Of a DNA stretch of 64,000 nucleotides, positions 1-7,757 are shown one piece after another; the first letter of the stretch is position 1; the number at the start of each line of letters is the position of its first letter. Under the pieces are notes generated by a model. That model made no database searches, was not told the origin of the DNA, and saw nothing but the letters and a program-made list of their open reading frames with translations. This stretch comes from Neobacillus mesonae. GTDB taxonomy: Bacteria; Bacillota; Bacilli; Bacillales; Cytobacillaceae. A program made the translations under genes and the position numbers. The stretch lies in the NCBI RefSeq assembly GCF_023715155.1, contig NZ_JAMBNQ010000025.1, positions 1 through 64,000 on the forward strand, written 5' to 3'.

Positions 1-129
1 AGTTTTGCCTTCAAGTCCTCCGCACGAAATCTCACGATACTCGCACTACCTGTCAGCTATACATTTCCGCCACAACGGCATGTTAGGGACTTGCACCCTC
101 TAGAGCGAAGCGCTGCCAAGCGCACAAAG
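1..129. other. unassigned left-edge sequence
   Basis: No complete gene is visible between the window edge and yjcD. One forward frame stays open from base 1 to about 168 but has no start in the window and no family I can name. The bases around 70-125 look like the tail of something larger, possibly a decayed mobile element, because a good terminator follows directly. That is only an impression. Confidence 0.25.
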
Positions 130-163
130 GAAGCACTTGCTCATTGGCAGGTGCTTTTTGATG
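130..163 (+). terminator. Rho-independent terminator
   Basis: The arms AAGCACTTGC and GCAGGTGCTT pair (one G-U) around a short loop and are followed by TTTTTG. It would end a transcript entering from the left edge, before the yjcD ribosome binding site. Confidence 0.65.
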
Positions 164-240
164 TCTAAAAGGTCTTTCAGGCAGCTTCATCATTTGTTAT
201 GATAGAACATGTGTTATTTTTTGAAACAGAGGTACTTATA

Positions 241-2517
241 ATGAAAACAGCTGTTTATCGAAATCAGACGATTACACTTGAACAATTAAATCGTGAAGAA
301 TATCAAAAATTATATAATGCTGGAAAAAATAATGAATTACATTGTCCCAATTGTAAAGAAAAAGTCCAGCTTTTCCTTGGCATTCGGAGAGAACCTTGTT
401 TTTTTCATACCCATTCTCCGGAAAAAGAATGCCCTGAACCGCTTATTGAACAAAAAGTAAGCAGCCATTACATTGAAAGAAATGGTTTTAGAGTTCCTCA
501 AGGAAGAACCATTATTGAAACCGCACCTTCAGTAAAACTTTTTAAGAGAGCTTTAGCCGTTAAATCTCCAGCCTTTGCCAATGAAAAAAGCTGTGATGAA
601 TACTCTGTTCATTCTTCTTACCTTCAGCTTCTCGCGGAAAATGGAGTGATGTTAGATGAAAATCAAGCTGCTGCCGTTACCAATACGGATGGTTCCTTAT
701 TAGTGCTGGCTGGGGCCGGAAGCGGAAAAACAAGGGTACTGACAGCGAGGACAGCTTTCATGCTGAATGTCGAACAAATCGACCCTCGTTCCATCATGTT
801 AGTCACTTTCACCTCAAAAGCTGCTGCTGAAATGAAGAACAGGCTGCACTCATATCCCAAAATGACTAAAAAAAATATCCAACCGCTATTAACTGGAACG
901 TTTCATAGCATCTTTTATCGTATTCTCATGTTTCATGATGGCGCAAACTGGGCTAGTGACAAACTATTAAAAAAAGAATGGCAGCGTGAAAAAATACTGA
1001 AAGAAGCAGGGACGGAATTGGATTTATCCGAAAAAGAATTTGCCTTTGACGCGGCACTGCAGCAAATTAGTTATTGGAAAAACTCATTAACTAGTCCACA
1101 AGAAATTAAGCCTTCAACTGATTGGGAAGAAAAGGTGCATTATTTATACAAAAGATATGAAGAGTATAAAAAGCATAACGGGTTATTCGATTTTGATGAT
1201 ATGCTTCTAGGCTGTTATCAGCTGTTTCGGACAACTCCTAAGCTTCTTGAGTATTATCAAAATCGTTTTCAATATTTTTTAATCGATGAATTTCAAGATA
1301 TCAATAAGGTGCAATACGAACTGATGAAATTATTGTCCAGCAAGCATAAAAATGTCTGTGCCGTTGGTGACGATGATCAAGCCATTTATTCATTCAGGGG
1401 GAGTGATCCAAGTTATTTGCTGGATTTCGAAAAAGATTTTCCATCTGCAAAGGTCATTACATTGGATCAAAATTACCGCTCTGCACATGAGATTGTCTCA
1501 TCAGCCAATCAAATGATTGCGCTAAATAAAAATCGGAAGCTAAAGCAAATGAAAGCACAATTTTCAAGCGGCACCCCGCCTTTCATTTTTTTCCCTTATG
1601 ATGAGGAAGAAGAAGCCACCATGATTGTAACGGATATGCAGGAGAGAATTTTAAAAGGGGCAAAGCCAGGCGACTTTGCTATTCTATATCGTACAAATGC
1701 AGGATCACGTGCTATTTTTGAAAGATTGGCAGGCTCAAGCCTTCCATTTAAAATTGATCAAGATAGCGATTCCTTCTATGACCGTTATATAGTAAGATGT
1801 GTGCTGTCCTTTCTTAAAGTCAGTTTAAATGAAGATGATGCTAAAAGTCTTTCTGAAATATTGCCATTGTTATTTTTAAAACAGTCTTTACTAAAAGACA
1901 TCAAGGCTATCAGCATCCTAGAGGATTGCAGTTTTCTTGAAGGAGTATCTTATTTAAAAACCACCCATGCGTTTCAAGAAAAGAAACTAAAAAAAGCTGT
2001 TCCATTAATCCGAAGCCTTAAAGAGCTGGATCCTGTAAAAGCAGTAGAAAAAATCGAAAAGGATATTGGGTTTCTTGATTTTCTTAAAAAGCGCGGCAGT
2101 GAAGCCAGTCAAATTGAAAAAGGATCAGATGACTTAAAAGATTTAAAGGTGGCAGCGAAAAGTTTTGAAACCATTGAGGCTCTGATAGCTCATTCAGAAC
2201 ATATATCTGCAATGAACAAAGAAATTAAGAAATTAAGCAGACATTTTACGGATGCAATTACATTAAGTACTATTCACCGGTCAAAAGGGCTGGAATACAA
2301 AATTGTATATTTGCTTGGTGCTGTCGATGGAAGTATCCCGCACGATTACTCCCTGGATAGTGCAAGAAATGGTGATTTCGCTGGACTCGAAGAAGAACGC
2401 CGGTTATTTTACGTGGCAATGACCAGAGCACAGGAAGAGCTGTTAATCTCTGCACCAGAAACAAGACGCGGTAAAAATGCAAACCGCTCCAGATTCTTAA
2501 AACCTTTATTAAAGTAG
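241..2517 (+). CDS. yjcD: UvrD/PcrA-type superfamily 1 DNA helicase YjcD
   Basis: ATP-dependent 3'-5' DNA helicase of the UvrD/Rep/PcrA group; its role in repair or chromosome maintenance is inferred from family. All SF1 motifs are visible: Q motif DENQ, Walker A GAGSGKT near residue 157, Walker B/DEFQD near 349, motif III VGDDDQAIYSFRG near 375, motif IV QNYRS, motif V TIHRSKGLEY and motif VI RRLFYVAMTRA. The start at 241 is preferred over the in-frame ATG at 199 because AGAGGT lies 7 bases before it; this gives 758 residues, close to the B. subtilis protein. The N-terminus carries C35-x2-C38 plus H56, H58 and C64, a layout shared with CoiA in this window. Divergence from spoVIF matches the B. 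subtilis locus. Confidence 0.93.
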   Translation: MKTAVYRNQTITLEQLNREEYQKLYNAGKNNELHCPNCKEKVQLFLGIRREPCFFHTHSPEKECPEPLIEQKVSSHYIERNGFRVPQGRTIIETAPSVKLFKRALAVKSPAFANEKSCDEYSVHSSYLQLLAENGVMLDENQAAAVTNTDGSLLVLAGAGSGKTRVLTARTAFMLNVEQIDPRSIMLVTFTSKAAAEMKNRLHSYPKMTKKNIQPLLTGTFHSIFYRILMFHDGANWASDKLLKKEWQREKILKEAGTELDLSEKEFAFDAALQQISYWKNSLTSPQEIKPSTDWEEKVHYLYKRYEEYKKHNGLFDFDDMLLGCYQLFRTTPKLLEYYQNRFQYFLIDEFQDINKVQYELMKLLSSKHKNVCAVGDDDQAIYSFRGSDPSYLLDFEKDFPSAKVITLDQNYRSAHEIVSSANQMIALNKNRKLKQMKAQFSSGTPPFIFFPYDEEEEATMIVTDMQERILKGAKPGDFAILYRTNAGSRAIFERLAGSSLPFKIDQDSDSFYDRYIVRCVLSFLKVSLNEDDAKSLSEILPLLFLKQSLLKDIKAISILEDCSFLEGVSYLKTTHAFQEKKLKKAVPLIRSLKELDPVKAVEKIEKDIGFLDFLKKRGSEASQIEKGSDDLKDLKVAAKSFETIEALIAHSEHISAMNKEIKKLSRHFTDAITLSTIHRSKGLEYKIVYLLGAVDGSIPHDYSLDSARNGDFAGLEEERRLFYVAMTRAQEELLISAPETRRGKNANRSRFLKPLLK

Positions 2518-2518
2518 T

Positions 2519-2556
2519 TAAAAAGGCCAATTTCCATAGGGAAACGGGCCTTTTTA
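2519..2556. terminator. bidirectional terminator between yjcD and spoVIF
   Basis: The arms AAAAAGGCC and GGCCTTTTT enclose a second inner stem (TTTCC/GGGAAA), with A and T runs on both sides. It serves the convergent ends of yjcD and spoVIF. Confidence 0.85.
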
Positions 2557-2557
2557 A

Positions 2558-2818
2558 CTATTTTTTATTAATCATTTTTGAAATGGTATCGAAATTCAGC
2601 TTACTGCCGTCATTAATAATCGTCTTGACAATTTGATCTTCTAGATCTCTGCTTACTGGTTTGTTTGCAAGCTTGGAAACTCTTTTAATGACACTGCGAA
2701 CAGTTTTTTCATCCCTGAAATTAGCATTCTGTAAGGAATTGGCTAAATCAAAAACATCTTTCATGTTCACGCCGGTTTTCTTTTCTATATTCTTAAAGAA
2801 ACCATTATCCATGTTCAA
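2558..2818 (-). CDS. spoVIF: stage VI sporulation protein F (SpoVIF/YjcC)
   Basis: An 86-residue soluble protein matching the SpoVIF family, which is needed for spore coat assembly and late spore maturation. It is charged and helical, with no signal peptide. Two starts are possible: TTG at 2818, 8 bases after AAGGAG, or ATG two codons later; the TTG has the better spacing. A sigma-K-like promoter (2845-2871) lies just upstream, fitting the known mother-cell expression of the B. subtilis gene. Order spoVIF-yjcD is as in B. subtilis. Confidence 0.88.
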   Translation of the reverse strand: MNMDNGFFKNIEKKTGVNMKDVFDLANSLQNANFRDEKTVRSVIKRVSKLANKPVSRDLEDQIVKTIINDGSKLNFDTISKMINKK

Positions 2819-2844
2819 AACTCACACTCCTTCATTAACTACTT

Positions 2845-2871
2845 TATTGTATGAAGGAGCAAGAAAATGGT
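2845..2871 (-). promoter_or_regulatory. sigma-K-like promoter of spoVIF
   Basis: On the minus strand the sequence has AC, 16 bases, then CATACAATA, which fits the sigma-K -35 (AC) and -10 (CATAnnnTA). It ends about 27 bases before the gene. Assignment rests on motif match and on the known regulation of the orthologue. Confidence 0.55.
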
Positions 2872-2875
2872 GCAA

Positions 2876-2910
2876 AGAAAGGGCTGGCCAATTTGACCAA
2901 CCCTTTCCAC
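2876..2910 (-). terminator. terminator after the YjcZ-like gene
   Basis: On the minus strand AAAGGGTTGGTC and GGCCAGCCCTTT form a stem around AAATT, followed by a T-rich stretch (CTTTCTTT). It sits directly downstream of the tiny peptide gene at 2928-3047. Confidence 0.7.
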
Positions 2911-2927
2911 AGCCTTCCTTCAATTAA

Positions 2928-3047
2928 TTAATACCAGCTAGCGCCGACAATAATTAAAAGAATGAACAATACAACGATTAATACGAAGCTTCCGCCATAG
3001 CCGAAGCCTCCGCCATAGCCATATCCGCCATATCCTCCGAAGCACAT
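2928..3047 (-). CDS. YjcZ-type tiny transmembrane sporulation peptide
   Basis: A 39-residue peptide: a Gly/Tyr/Phe-rich head ([14 protein letters not shown]...) followed by one hydrophobic helix (about residues 21-35) ending in SWY. This composition is typical of the YjcZ family of very small Bacillus sporulation proteins. The start is supported by GAGGTG 9 bases upstream, a sigma-K-like promoter at 3082-3109 and a terminator behind it. Function unknown; presumably a mother-cell membrane or coat component. Confidence 0.85.
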   Translation of the reverse strand: MCFGGYGGYGYGGGFGYGGSFVLIVVLFILLIIVGASWY

Positions 3048-3081
3048 AGATAAAGTCACCTCACTTTAGTTATCTCATTAA

Positions 3082-3109
3082 TAACATATGAAATCACTAA
3101 AGGATGTGT
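3082..3109 (-). promoter_or_regulatory. sigma-K-like promoter of the YjcZ-type gene
   Basis: Minus strand: AC, exactly 17 bases, then CATATGTTA (fits CATAnnnTA). It lies 35 bases before the start codon, an ordinary leader length. Confidence 0.55.
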
Positions 3110-3155
3110 ATAGGCAATGGCAAGCATATCAATTAATTGAGCGAAAAATAAGCAT

Positions 3156-3512
3156 TTATCCTTTAGGTTTAAACAGCAGTGCACCTATAAAACCAAATAC
3201 AATCGCAGCGGATATACCGGAGCTCGTTACCTGGAACATGCCAGTTAACACACCAATTATTCCGTGTTTGTCAGCATCTTGAAGTGCCCCATGCACTAAT
3301 GAATTCCCAAAGCTGGTAATTGGGATAGTCGCCCCTGCACCGGCGAAATCCACAAGAGGCTCATATAATCCAAAACCATCTAATACTGCTCCGATGACAA
3401 CCATCAGACTTAATGTATGGCCAGGTGTTAATTTTGCAACATCAAATAAAAGCTGTCCGATTACACAAATGAGTCCTCCAACGACAAATGCCCAAAAAAA
3501 CATTGCAAACAA
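3156..3512 (-). CDS. spoVAE: SpoVAE(b)-type spore DPA channel protein
   Basis: Small integral membrane protein of the SpoVAC/SpoVAEb family, which takes part in dipicolinate-calcium movement during sporulation and germination. Several hydrophobic helices and the family signatures [14 protein letters not shown] and [15 protein letters not shown] are present. It follows spoVAD closely and is last in a four-gene operon. An upstream in-frame GTG (3521) overlaps the Shine-Dalgarno GAGGGGTGAT, so TTG at 3512 is the more credible start, giving 118 residues, the usual family length. This is an extra copy rather than the full spoVA operon, because spoVAA, spoVAB and spoVAF are absent. Confidence 0.88.
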   Translation of the reverse strand: MFAMFFWAFVVGGLICVIGQLLFDVAKLTPGHTLSLMVVIGAVLDGFGLYEPLVDFAGAGATIPITSFGNSLVHGALQDADKHGIIGVLTGMFQVTSSGISAAIVFGFIGALLFKPKG

Positions 3513-3524
3513 GTATATCACCCC

Positions 3525-4544
3525 TCAAGAATTATTCATTTCTATTGCAACAGCATGAGCTATACACGGTATTGACTCATTTTGCTGAAAGCTTAGCGGA
3601 GATAATAAAGCACCGGTAGCCACAACCAAAATTCGCTTGTAGGTGCCTTTTTTCATTTCATTTAGCAAATGTCCATAAAGAACGGTTGCTGAACATGCTG
3701 CACCGCTTGCACCGGCATTTACTGGCTGATCTTCTTTATAAATCAGCAGTCCGCAGTCTTGAAATTGTTTTCTTTCTAATTTAAGTCCGCTTTTATTAAT
3801 TAATTCAAATGCGATATCATGTCCTATTCTGCCAAGGTCACCGGTAATAATTAAATCATAATAAGAAGGGTCTAATTGCAAATCACGAAAATGGGCCATA
3901 ATGGTATCTGCTGCTGCAGGTGCCATCGCACCTCCCATATTAAATGGGTCCGTTAGCCCCATATCAATGACCTTTCCAATGGTCGCGGAAATTGTAACCG
4001 GTACATTTTGGTCAGGATCATTTGGCTGGATGAGTGCAATTCCGGCACCGGTAACTGTCCATTGAGCTGTTGGCGGCTTTTGCCCGCCATATTCCGTTGG
4101 ATATCGGAACTGCCGTTCAGCTGCGGCATTATGACTGGCAGCACCTGTTAAAACGTATTTTGCACTTTGGTAATTGACGACAAAGGAGGCTAAAGCCAAA
4201 CCTTCCATCGATGTGGAACAAGCGCCGAAAAGACCAAAGTATGGAATTTGCAATGTCCGAGCCGCAAAACTGGTTGGTGTAATTTGGTTAATTAAATCCC
4301 CGGCAAACAAAAACTGAACCTGTTCTTTTTCAATTTTTCCTTTTTTTAAGGCAATTTTTGCCGCCTCTTCAATTAATACCCGATGTGCCTTTTCATAAGA
4401 GTCCTGTCCAATCCAAAGATCTTCAAATAGAAGATCAAATTCGTTTGCAAGTTTTCCATTTGCTTCAAACGGTCCCCCTGTTACTCCCGTTGCTGAAATC
4501 ATTGGCCGCTTGTCAAAGACCCATGATTGATGTCCCTGTAACAA
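3525..4544 (-). CDS. spoVAD: SpoVAD-type spore DPA-binding protein
   Basis: A 339-residue thiolase-fold protein, known in B. subtilis to bind dipicolinic acid at the inner spore membrane. Recognisable segments are GACSTSMEGLALAS near the thiolase-like nucleophile position, TGAASHNAAAERQFRYP and GASGAACSA. No signal peptide or membrane helix is seen. The TTG start abuts the spoVAC TAA directly (4544/4545), preceded by a G-run ribosome binding site, which implies translational coupling. Three bases separate its stop from the start region of the next gene. Confidence 0.92.
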   Translation of the reverse strand: MLQGHQSWVFDKRPMISATGVTGGPFEANGKLANEFDLLFEDLWIGQDSYEKAHRVLIEEAAKIALKKGKIEKEQVQFLFAGDLINQITPTSFAARTLQIPYFGLFGACSTSMEGLALASFVVNYQSAKYVLTGAASHNAAAERQFRYPTEYGGQKPPTAQWTVTGAGIALIQPNDPDQNVPVTISATIGKVIDMGLTDPFNMGGAMAPAAADTIMAHFRDLQLDPSYYDLIITGDLGRIGHDIAFELINKSGLKLERKQFQDCGLLIYKEDQPVNAGASGAACSATVLYGHLLNEMKKGTYKRILVVATGALLSPLSFQQNESIPCIAHAVAIEMNNS

Positions 4545-5021
4545 TTACAATCCCCCCCAGATACTCAGTAACGTTTTTATTAATGCAACAACAAAGGCTG
4601 AAAAAACGCCAAACAGGATTACTGATCCCGCGAGCTTGAACATATTGCCGCCAACACCAAGAACAAATCCTTCTGTACGATGTTCAATGCAGGCAGAGAT
4701 CACTGCATTACCAAATCCAGTTACAGGGACAGCACTGCCTGCTCCTGCAAATTGTCCAATCCGGTCATAAACACCGAAACCTGTTAACAGCATAGCGAAA
4801 AAGACCATGGTTGCAACGGTTGGATTACCAACACTTTGCTCGGTAAAGTTAAAAAAGTATATGTAGAAATAACTCACTGCCTGACCTACAACACAAAATA
4901 GACCGCCAACCCAAAATGCCTTTATACAATTTTTCAGAACTGGTCTTTTAATTTCATGTTTTTGCTGTATTTGTTGATAATTTTGCTGCTGGGGCGTCAT
5001 TTTCTTTTGCTTGCTTGCCAT
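4545..5021 (-). CDS. spoVAC: SpoVAC-type spore DPA channel protein
   Basis: A 158-residue membrane protein with a Gln/Lys-rich cytoplasmic head (about 1-30) and several hydrophobic helices. The motifs WVGGLFCVVGQ and FAGAGSAVPVTGFGNAV mark the SpoVAC family, a mechanosensitive-type channel component for Ca-DPA. Homologous to the SpoVAE(b) protein two genes downstream. AAGGAAG lies shortly upstream of the ATG. It is the second gene of the lipoprotein-spoVAC-spoVAD-spoVAEb operon. Confidence 0.92.
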   Translation of the reverse strand: MASKQKKMTPQQQNYQQIQQKHEIKRPVLKNCIKAFWVGGLFCVVGQAVSYFYIYFFNFTEQSVGNPTVATMVFFAMLLTGFGVYDRIGQFAGAGSAVPVTGFGNAVISACIEHRTEGFVLGVGGNMFKLAGSVILFGVFSAFVVALIKTLLSIWGGL

Positions 5022-5036
5022 CTTCTTCTTCCTTTC

Positions 5037-5501
5037 TTACTTTAAGTCTTCTGTCATTTTAATTATTTCCTTTAATCGTTTTTCGGCTTGTTTTTTTGTA
5101 AATTTTTCTGACTTTATTTTTTCCTCCAGCCTGACTGCCTCTAGAAAAATTTTATAATCACTGGATACTGTAAATTTCTCATCCGGATATTTCTTTTCCA
5201 GCTTCTTAGTTACTTCTTTTTCAATTTTCTTCATCCGAAATCGCTGAAGATGTTTCACTTTATACACGACAAGGATATCTTTTTCCCCTTTTACAATCGC
5301 TATATCATACAGCTGTGGAAAGGTCTCAACATCCTCTTTAATACTTTTCCCTAAGCTCTGTCCATCATGATCCGTAACCACTGGTCCGGGATTGGTTGTT
5401 TTCATAAGAGCTAACTGGCTGTCCTTCACCTCTTGGTTCTGACTACAGGAGGCAAGTACAAAAATGATAGAAAATAACAGCAAAGGACGAATGGTAAACA
5501 T
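5037..5501 (-). CDS. YhcN/YlaJ-type sporulation lipoprotein
   Basis: A 154-residue secreted lipoprotein. The N-terminus is a signal peptide ending in the lipobox LASC, with the lipidated Cys at about residue 19. The rest is Lys/Glu-rich with a central segment (residues 60-85) resembling the YhcN/YlaJ germination lipoprotein domain and a coiled-coil-prone C-terminus. First gene of the spoVAC-D-Eb operon, 15 bases before spoVAC. A lipoprotein of this type also accompanies the mobile spoVA2 operons that raise spore heat resistance, so a spore inner-membrane role is likely. Confidence 0.78.
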   Translation of the reverse strand: MFTIRPLLLFSIIFVLASCSQNQEVKDSQLALMKTTNPGPVVTDHDGQSLGKSIKEDVETFPQLYDIAIVKGEKDILVVYKVKHLQRFRMKKIEKEVTKKLEKKYPDEKFTVSSDYKIFLEAVRLEEKIKSEKFTKKQAEKRLKEIIKMTEDLK

Positions 5502-5593
5502 ATATTTTTCTTTCCCTTCTCGATAAAATCAACATTCATTAGTACCATATAGTTTTTTCGATATCATCTAAAATTATGACTAAATTGGAATTA

Positions 5594-5624
5594 AAAAACT
5601 GCCGGAGTTTCTCCAGCAGTTTTT
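5594..5624 (-). terminator. terminator after the 32-residue peptide gene
   Basis: The arms AAAAACTGC-GGAG and CTCC-GCAGTTTTT pair with one mismatch around TTT. On the minus strand it ends with a run of T. It lies 5 bases downstream of the small gene at 5630-5728. Confidence 0.8.
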
Positions 5625-5629
5625 ACCAT

Positions 5630-5728
5630 TTATTTACTCTTCTTTTTTCCGCAGCCGCAGCCTTGTTTTTTAACCAAATTAGAATTTGCAGACTTACTCT
5701 TTTTTACATTTGTTTTTCTCTGCTTCAT
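5630..5728 (-). CDS. 32-residue basic peptide with GCGCG motif
   Basis: A very small gene, MKQRKTNVKKSKSANSN... ending QGCGCGKKKSK. A third of the residues are Lys/Arg, and two Cys lie in GCGCG near the C-terminus. It is supported as a gene by AGGGGAG 6-7 bases before the ATG, a terminator 5 bases after the stop and a sigma-K-like promoter 38-66 bases upstream. I do not recognise the family. Position among coat and spoVA genes suggests a spore component, perhaps a crosslinked coat peptide; that is inference. Confidence 0.6.
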   Translation of the reverse strand: MKQRKTNVKKSKSANSNLVKKQGCGCGKKKSK

Positions 5729-5766
5729 TTTCTTCTCCCCTTTTACCACCGATTTATTCTCTCTAG

Positions 5767-5794
5767 TAAGATATGAAAAAAAGACTGACCTTGT
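5767..5794 (-). promoter_or_regulatory. sigma-K-like promoter of the 32-residue peptide gene
   Basis: Minus strand: AC, exactly 17 bases, then CATATCTTA, a full match to AC-N17-CATAnnnTA. It lies just downstream of yjcA and reads away from it. Confidence 0.5.
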
Positions 5795-5807
5795 CTAAAC
5801 AATATTC

Positions 5808-6167
5808 TTATTTTTCAATAATTCGCTGAATAATTGTTTCAATCAATGAGGCAATACCCGCGATTGCCAGAATCAGAATAATCGGGACAGAATATACTGG
5901 GAAAAGGAAAAAAATTGCGACAACGAGTGCTGCCATCCAAATTCCGGTGCACCAGTAGCAGCTCAAGAGTTCCCCCATGAAATGCTTAAAACCTCTTTGC
6001 TTGGGTGAATAATAAACCTCTAGTTCTCCCACTTCATTTTCCATTTCAACTTCATCGAAAAAAGGAGCTCTTAAAAATTCAGTAATTTTATCAAAAACCA
6101 ATAATCTTGTCAGCCTAAAGCTGGCAAAGGACAAAATCAATAACTGTAAAAAGGTGATATCCTTCAT
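5808..6167 (-). CDS. yjcA: YjcA family membrane protein (DUF1360)
   Basis: A 119-residue membrane protein with an N-terminal hydrophobic helix (about 5-25), a polar middle region and two closely spaced C-terminal helices (about 75-115). The segment LTRLLVFDKITEFLRAP and the CYWCTGIW motif (two Cys) are typical of the DUF1360/YjcA family, a sporulation-associated membrane protein of unknown function. The ATG is preceded by GGAAGG. In B. subtilis the gene is next to the cot cluster and spoVIF, as here. Confidence 0.85.
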   Translation of the reverse strand: MKDITFLQLLILSFASFRLTRLLVFDKITEFLRAPFFDEVEMENEVGELEVYYSPKQRGFKHFMGELLSCYWCTGIWMAALVVAIFFLFPVYSVPIILILAIAGIASLIETIIQRIIEK

Positions 6168-6233
6168 ATAACAAACCTTCCCTTCTTCCTTAATTCATGC
6201 GCCTAATTTTGCTAAATAAGGCAATTGTCCGTA

Positions 6234-6261
6234 ACCCAAATGGCCGTCATGAAATATGTTA
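6234..6261 (+). promoter_or_regulatory. possible sigma-K promoter of the CotY/CotZ gene
   Basis: AC at 6234, 17 bases, then AATATGTTA at 6253-6261: one mismatch from CATAnnnTA. Mother-cell sigma-K expression is expected for this coat family. Confidence 0.4.
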
Positions 6262-6302
6262 GTAATGTAAGATATATATATTAGATTAAGGAGGAAAAAT
6301 AA

Positions 6303-6818
6303 ATGGGTTGTGGAAAATCTCACCACGATATGGGTAGTGGAAATTGTGTATGCCAAGTAGTTCGCGCAATTAATGATCTCCAACAAGCTGTCGCCGCAGA
6401 AGAATGCCAGCCATGTACCAGCTGTTTTAACGAGCCGCTTGGTTCACTGGTATCCCCTGCAAATGCAGATACACGGGTGTTTATGCTTAAAACAGCCGAT
6501 GGAACACCATTTAGTGCATTCTTTTCACAAGATGGTAATCCTTTTTGCTTATCAGTTTATTTCCGCGTAGAAGATGTTTTCGATAATTGCTGTGCAACAC
6601 TTCGAGTTTTAGAACCTACAAACATCACAGGGACCACTGAAACTCCAGTAAATCTTCTCAATACTACTACAAAAGGCGGTTCCGGATGCTGCGTTAACCT
6701 TGGAGCTTTATGCGAAGTCAACAATTTCAATTCAACAGATGAATGTGTTACAGTTGATTTAAGCTGCTTCTGTGCTATCCAATGTATCGCCGATGTAAAC
6801 TTAGGAATTTGCGATTAA
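6303..6818 (+). CDS. CotY/CotZ/ExsY family spore coat (crust) protein
   Basis: A 171-residue Cys-rich structural protein of the spore outer crust or exosporium. About 16 Cys are spread along the chain, starting with MGCGKSHHD and NCVCQVVRAI and ending with CFCAIQCIADVNLGICD. This pattern is characteristic of CotY/CotZ/ExsY, which self-assemble into disulphide-linked two-dimensional lattices. TAAGGAGG lies 8 bases before the ATG. It is divergent from yjcA, convergent with cotO, and has its own terminator. CotY and CotZ are too similar to tell apart here, and there is only one copy. Confidence 0.9.
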   Translation: MGCGKSHHDMGSGNCVCQVVRAINDLQQAVAAEECQPCTSCFNEPLGSLVSPANADTRVFMLKTADGTPFSAFFSQDGNPFCLSVYFRVEDVFDNCCATLRVLEPTNITGTTETPVNLLNTTTKGGSGCCVNLGALCEVNNFNSTDECVTVDLSCFCAIQCIADVNLGICD

Positions 6819-6831
6819 TAACGAATCAAAT

Positions 6832-6859
6832 GGCCAGTCGTTAAACGGCTGGCCCTTTT
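6832..6859 (+). terminator. terminator after the CotY/CotZ gene
   Basis: The arms GGCCAGTCG and CGGCTGGCC (one G-U) enclose TTAAA and are followed by CTTTTCT. It lies between the convergent coat genes. Confidence 0.8.
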
Positions 6860-6862
6860 CTA

Positions 6863-7372
6863 TTACCTTTTTAATCCAATCATGATGATGTTTTGTATTT
6901 CATCAACCGGAATTGTTTTGGTTGTTTTATTATGAAATTGAATCGTGACTTCATTATCTTCGTAATCAGTGAGATATCCTTGGTAATTTCGGTTTGCAGC
7001 AGTATAAAAAACACATGGGATAGGCGGAAGGACTTTTGGAATATTGAGCAGGTAGTCAATTCTTTCAGATATATTCATCTCATTAAATGGTTTGACCCGC
7101 TTTAAGGCAGGATGTTTTGTTTCTTTTTGCTGTAAAACAGCCTCAGTTTGGGTGTCTTCAAATCTTTCCAGTTCAATCGGTATAGGTTCCTCAAATTGAT
7201 CTATATTTTTTAATGGCTTTATTGTCTTTTCTTCTATCCCCTTCTCTTCCTCTAAATGTTCGTTTCCACCAGGTTTGTATGTGTATACTTCCTGCATATT
7301 AGAGTTAAGTGGTGTTCTTTGGAATGTCTGATTAATAAATAGCAGCGGTCCCCTGATTTTCTTTTTGGGCAT
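6863..7372 (-). CDS. cotO: spore coat protein CotO
   Basis: A 169-residue hydrophilic protein with a Lys-rich start (MPKKKIRGPLLF), a central Glu-rich low-complexity stretch and a conserved C-terminal region (about 90-165: ISERIDYLLNIP, PCVFYT, GYLTDYEDN) seen in CotO/YjbX. CotO is a morphogenetic coat protein under CotH/CotE. An upstream GTG overlaps the ribosome binding site AGGAGGTGA, so the ATG at 7372 is taken as start. Neighbour order cotZ-cotO-fabI matches B. subtilis. Confidence 0.85.
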   Translation of the reverse strand: MPKKKIRGPLLFINQTFQRTPLNSNMQEVYTYKPGGNEHLEEEKGIEEKTIKPLKNIDQFEEPIPIELERFEDTQTEAVLQQKETKHPALKRVKPFNEMNISERIDYLLNIPKVLPPIPCVFYTAANRNYQGYLTDYEDNEVTIQFHNKTTKTIPVDEIQNIIMIGLKR

Positions 7373-7682
7373 CAATCTCACCTCCTGTCACATCTCTACA
7401 CTCTATATGTATGCTAAATGCCTATACGCGTTAACGGTAATTTTCCAGTACCATGCAAAAAAGCCAGTAATATTCCCGGCTAAAGAGCGTAACTCGAAAA
7501 CCAGGATACCAGGTTTCAAACTTCCTGACCTCACTTCTTCATTTTCATTAAACTAATTTGTAAGGGAAAAAAATAATAAAAGTTCAATACAACTTATCGA
7601 TGTATAAAAGCACATTTTACTCTTGTTTGTAATTCAAATACTAGGGCACAATGAATGAATAATAGTAAATGTTATTTCAAAT
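7373..7682. other. intergenic region between cotO and the fabI promoter
   Basis: About 300 bases carrying the divergent upstream regions of cotO and fabI. It is AT-rich toward fabI. The start of an open frame here has no ribosome binding site. I see no other gene, repeat or structured RNA. Confidence 0.5.
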
Positions 7683-7712
7683 ATAGTATCAGATGCTAAA
7701 ACCATATATAAT
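7683..7712 (+). promoter_or_regulatory. FapR-like operator and -10 of fabI
   Basis: ATAGTATCAGATGCTAA (7683-7699) is a near-perfect palindrome matching the FapR operator type (TTAGTAYCWGRTACTAA). A perfect -10 TATAAT lies at 7707-7712. The same box-to--10 gap of 7 bases occurs upstream of fabH in this window. FapR represses fatty-acid synthesis genes until malonyl-CoA accumulates; fabI is a known B. subtilis target. Confidence 0.75.
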
Positions 7713-7757
7713 AAAAATGTAGATAATTAACTAACAATAATTATTTTGGAGGATGAA

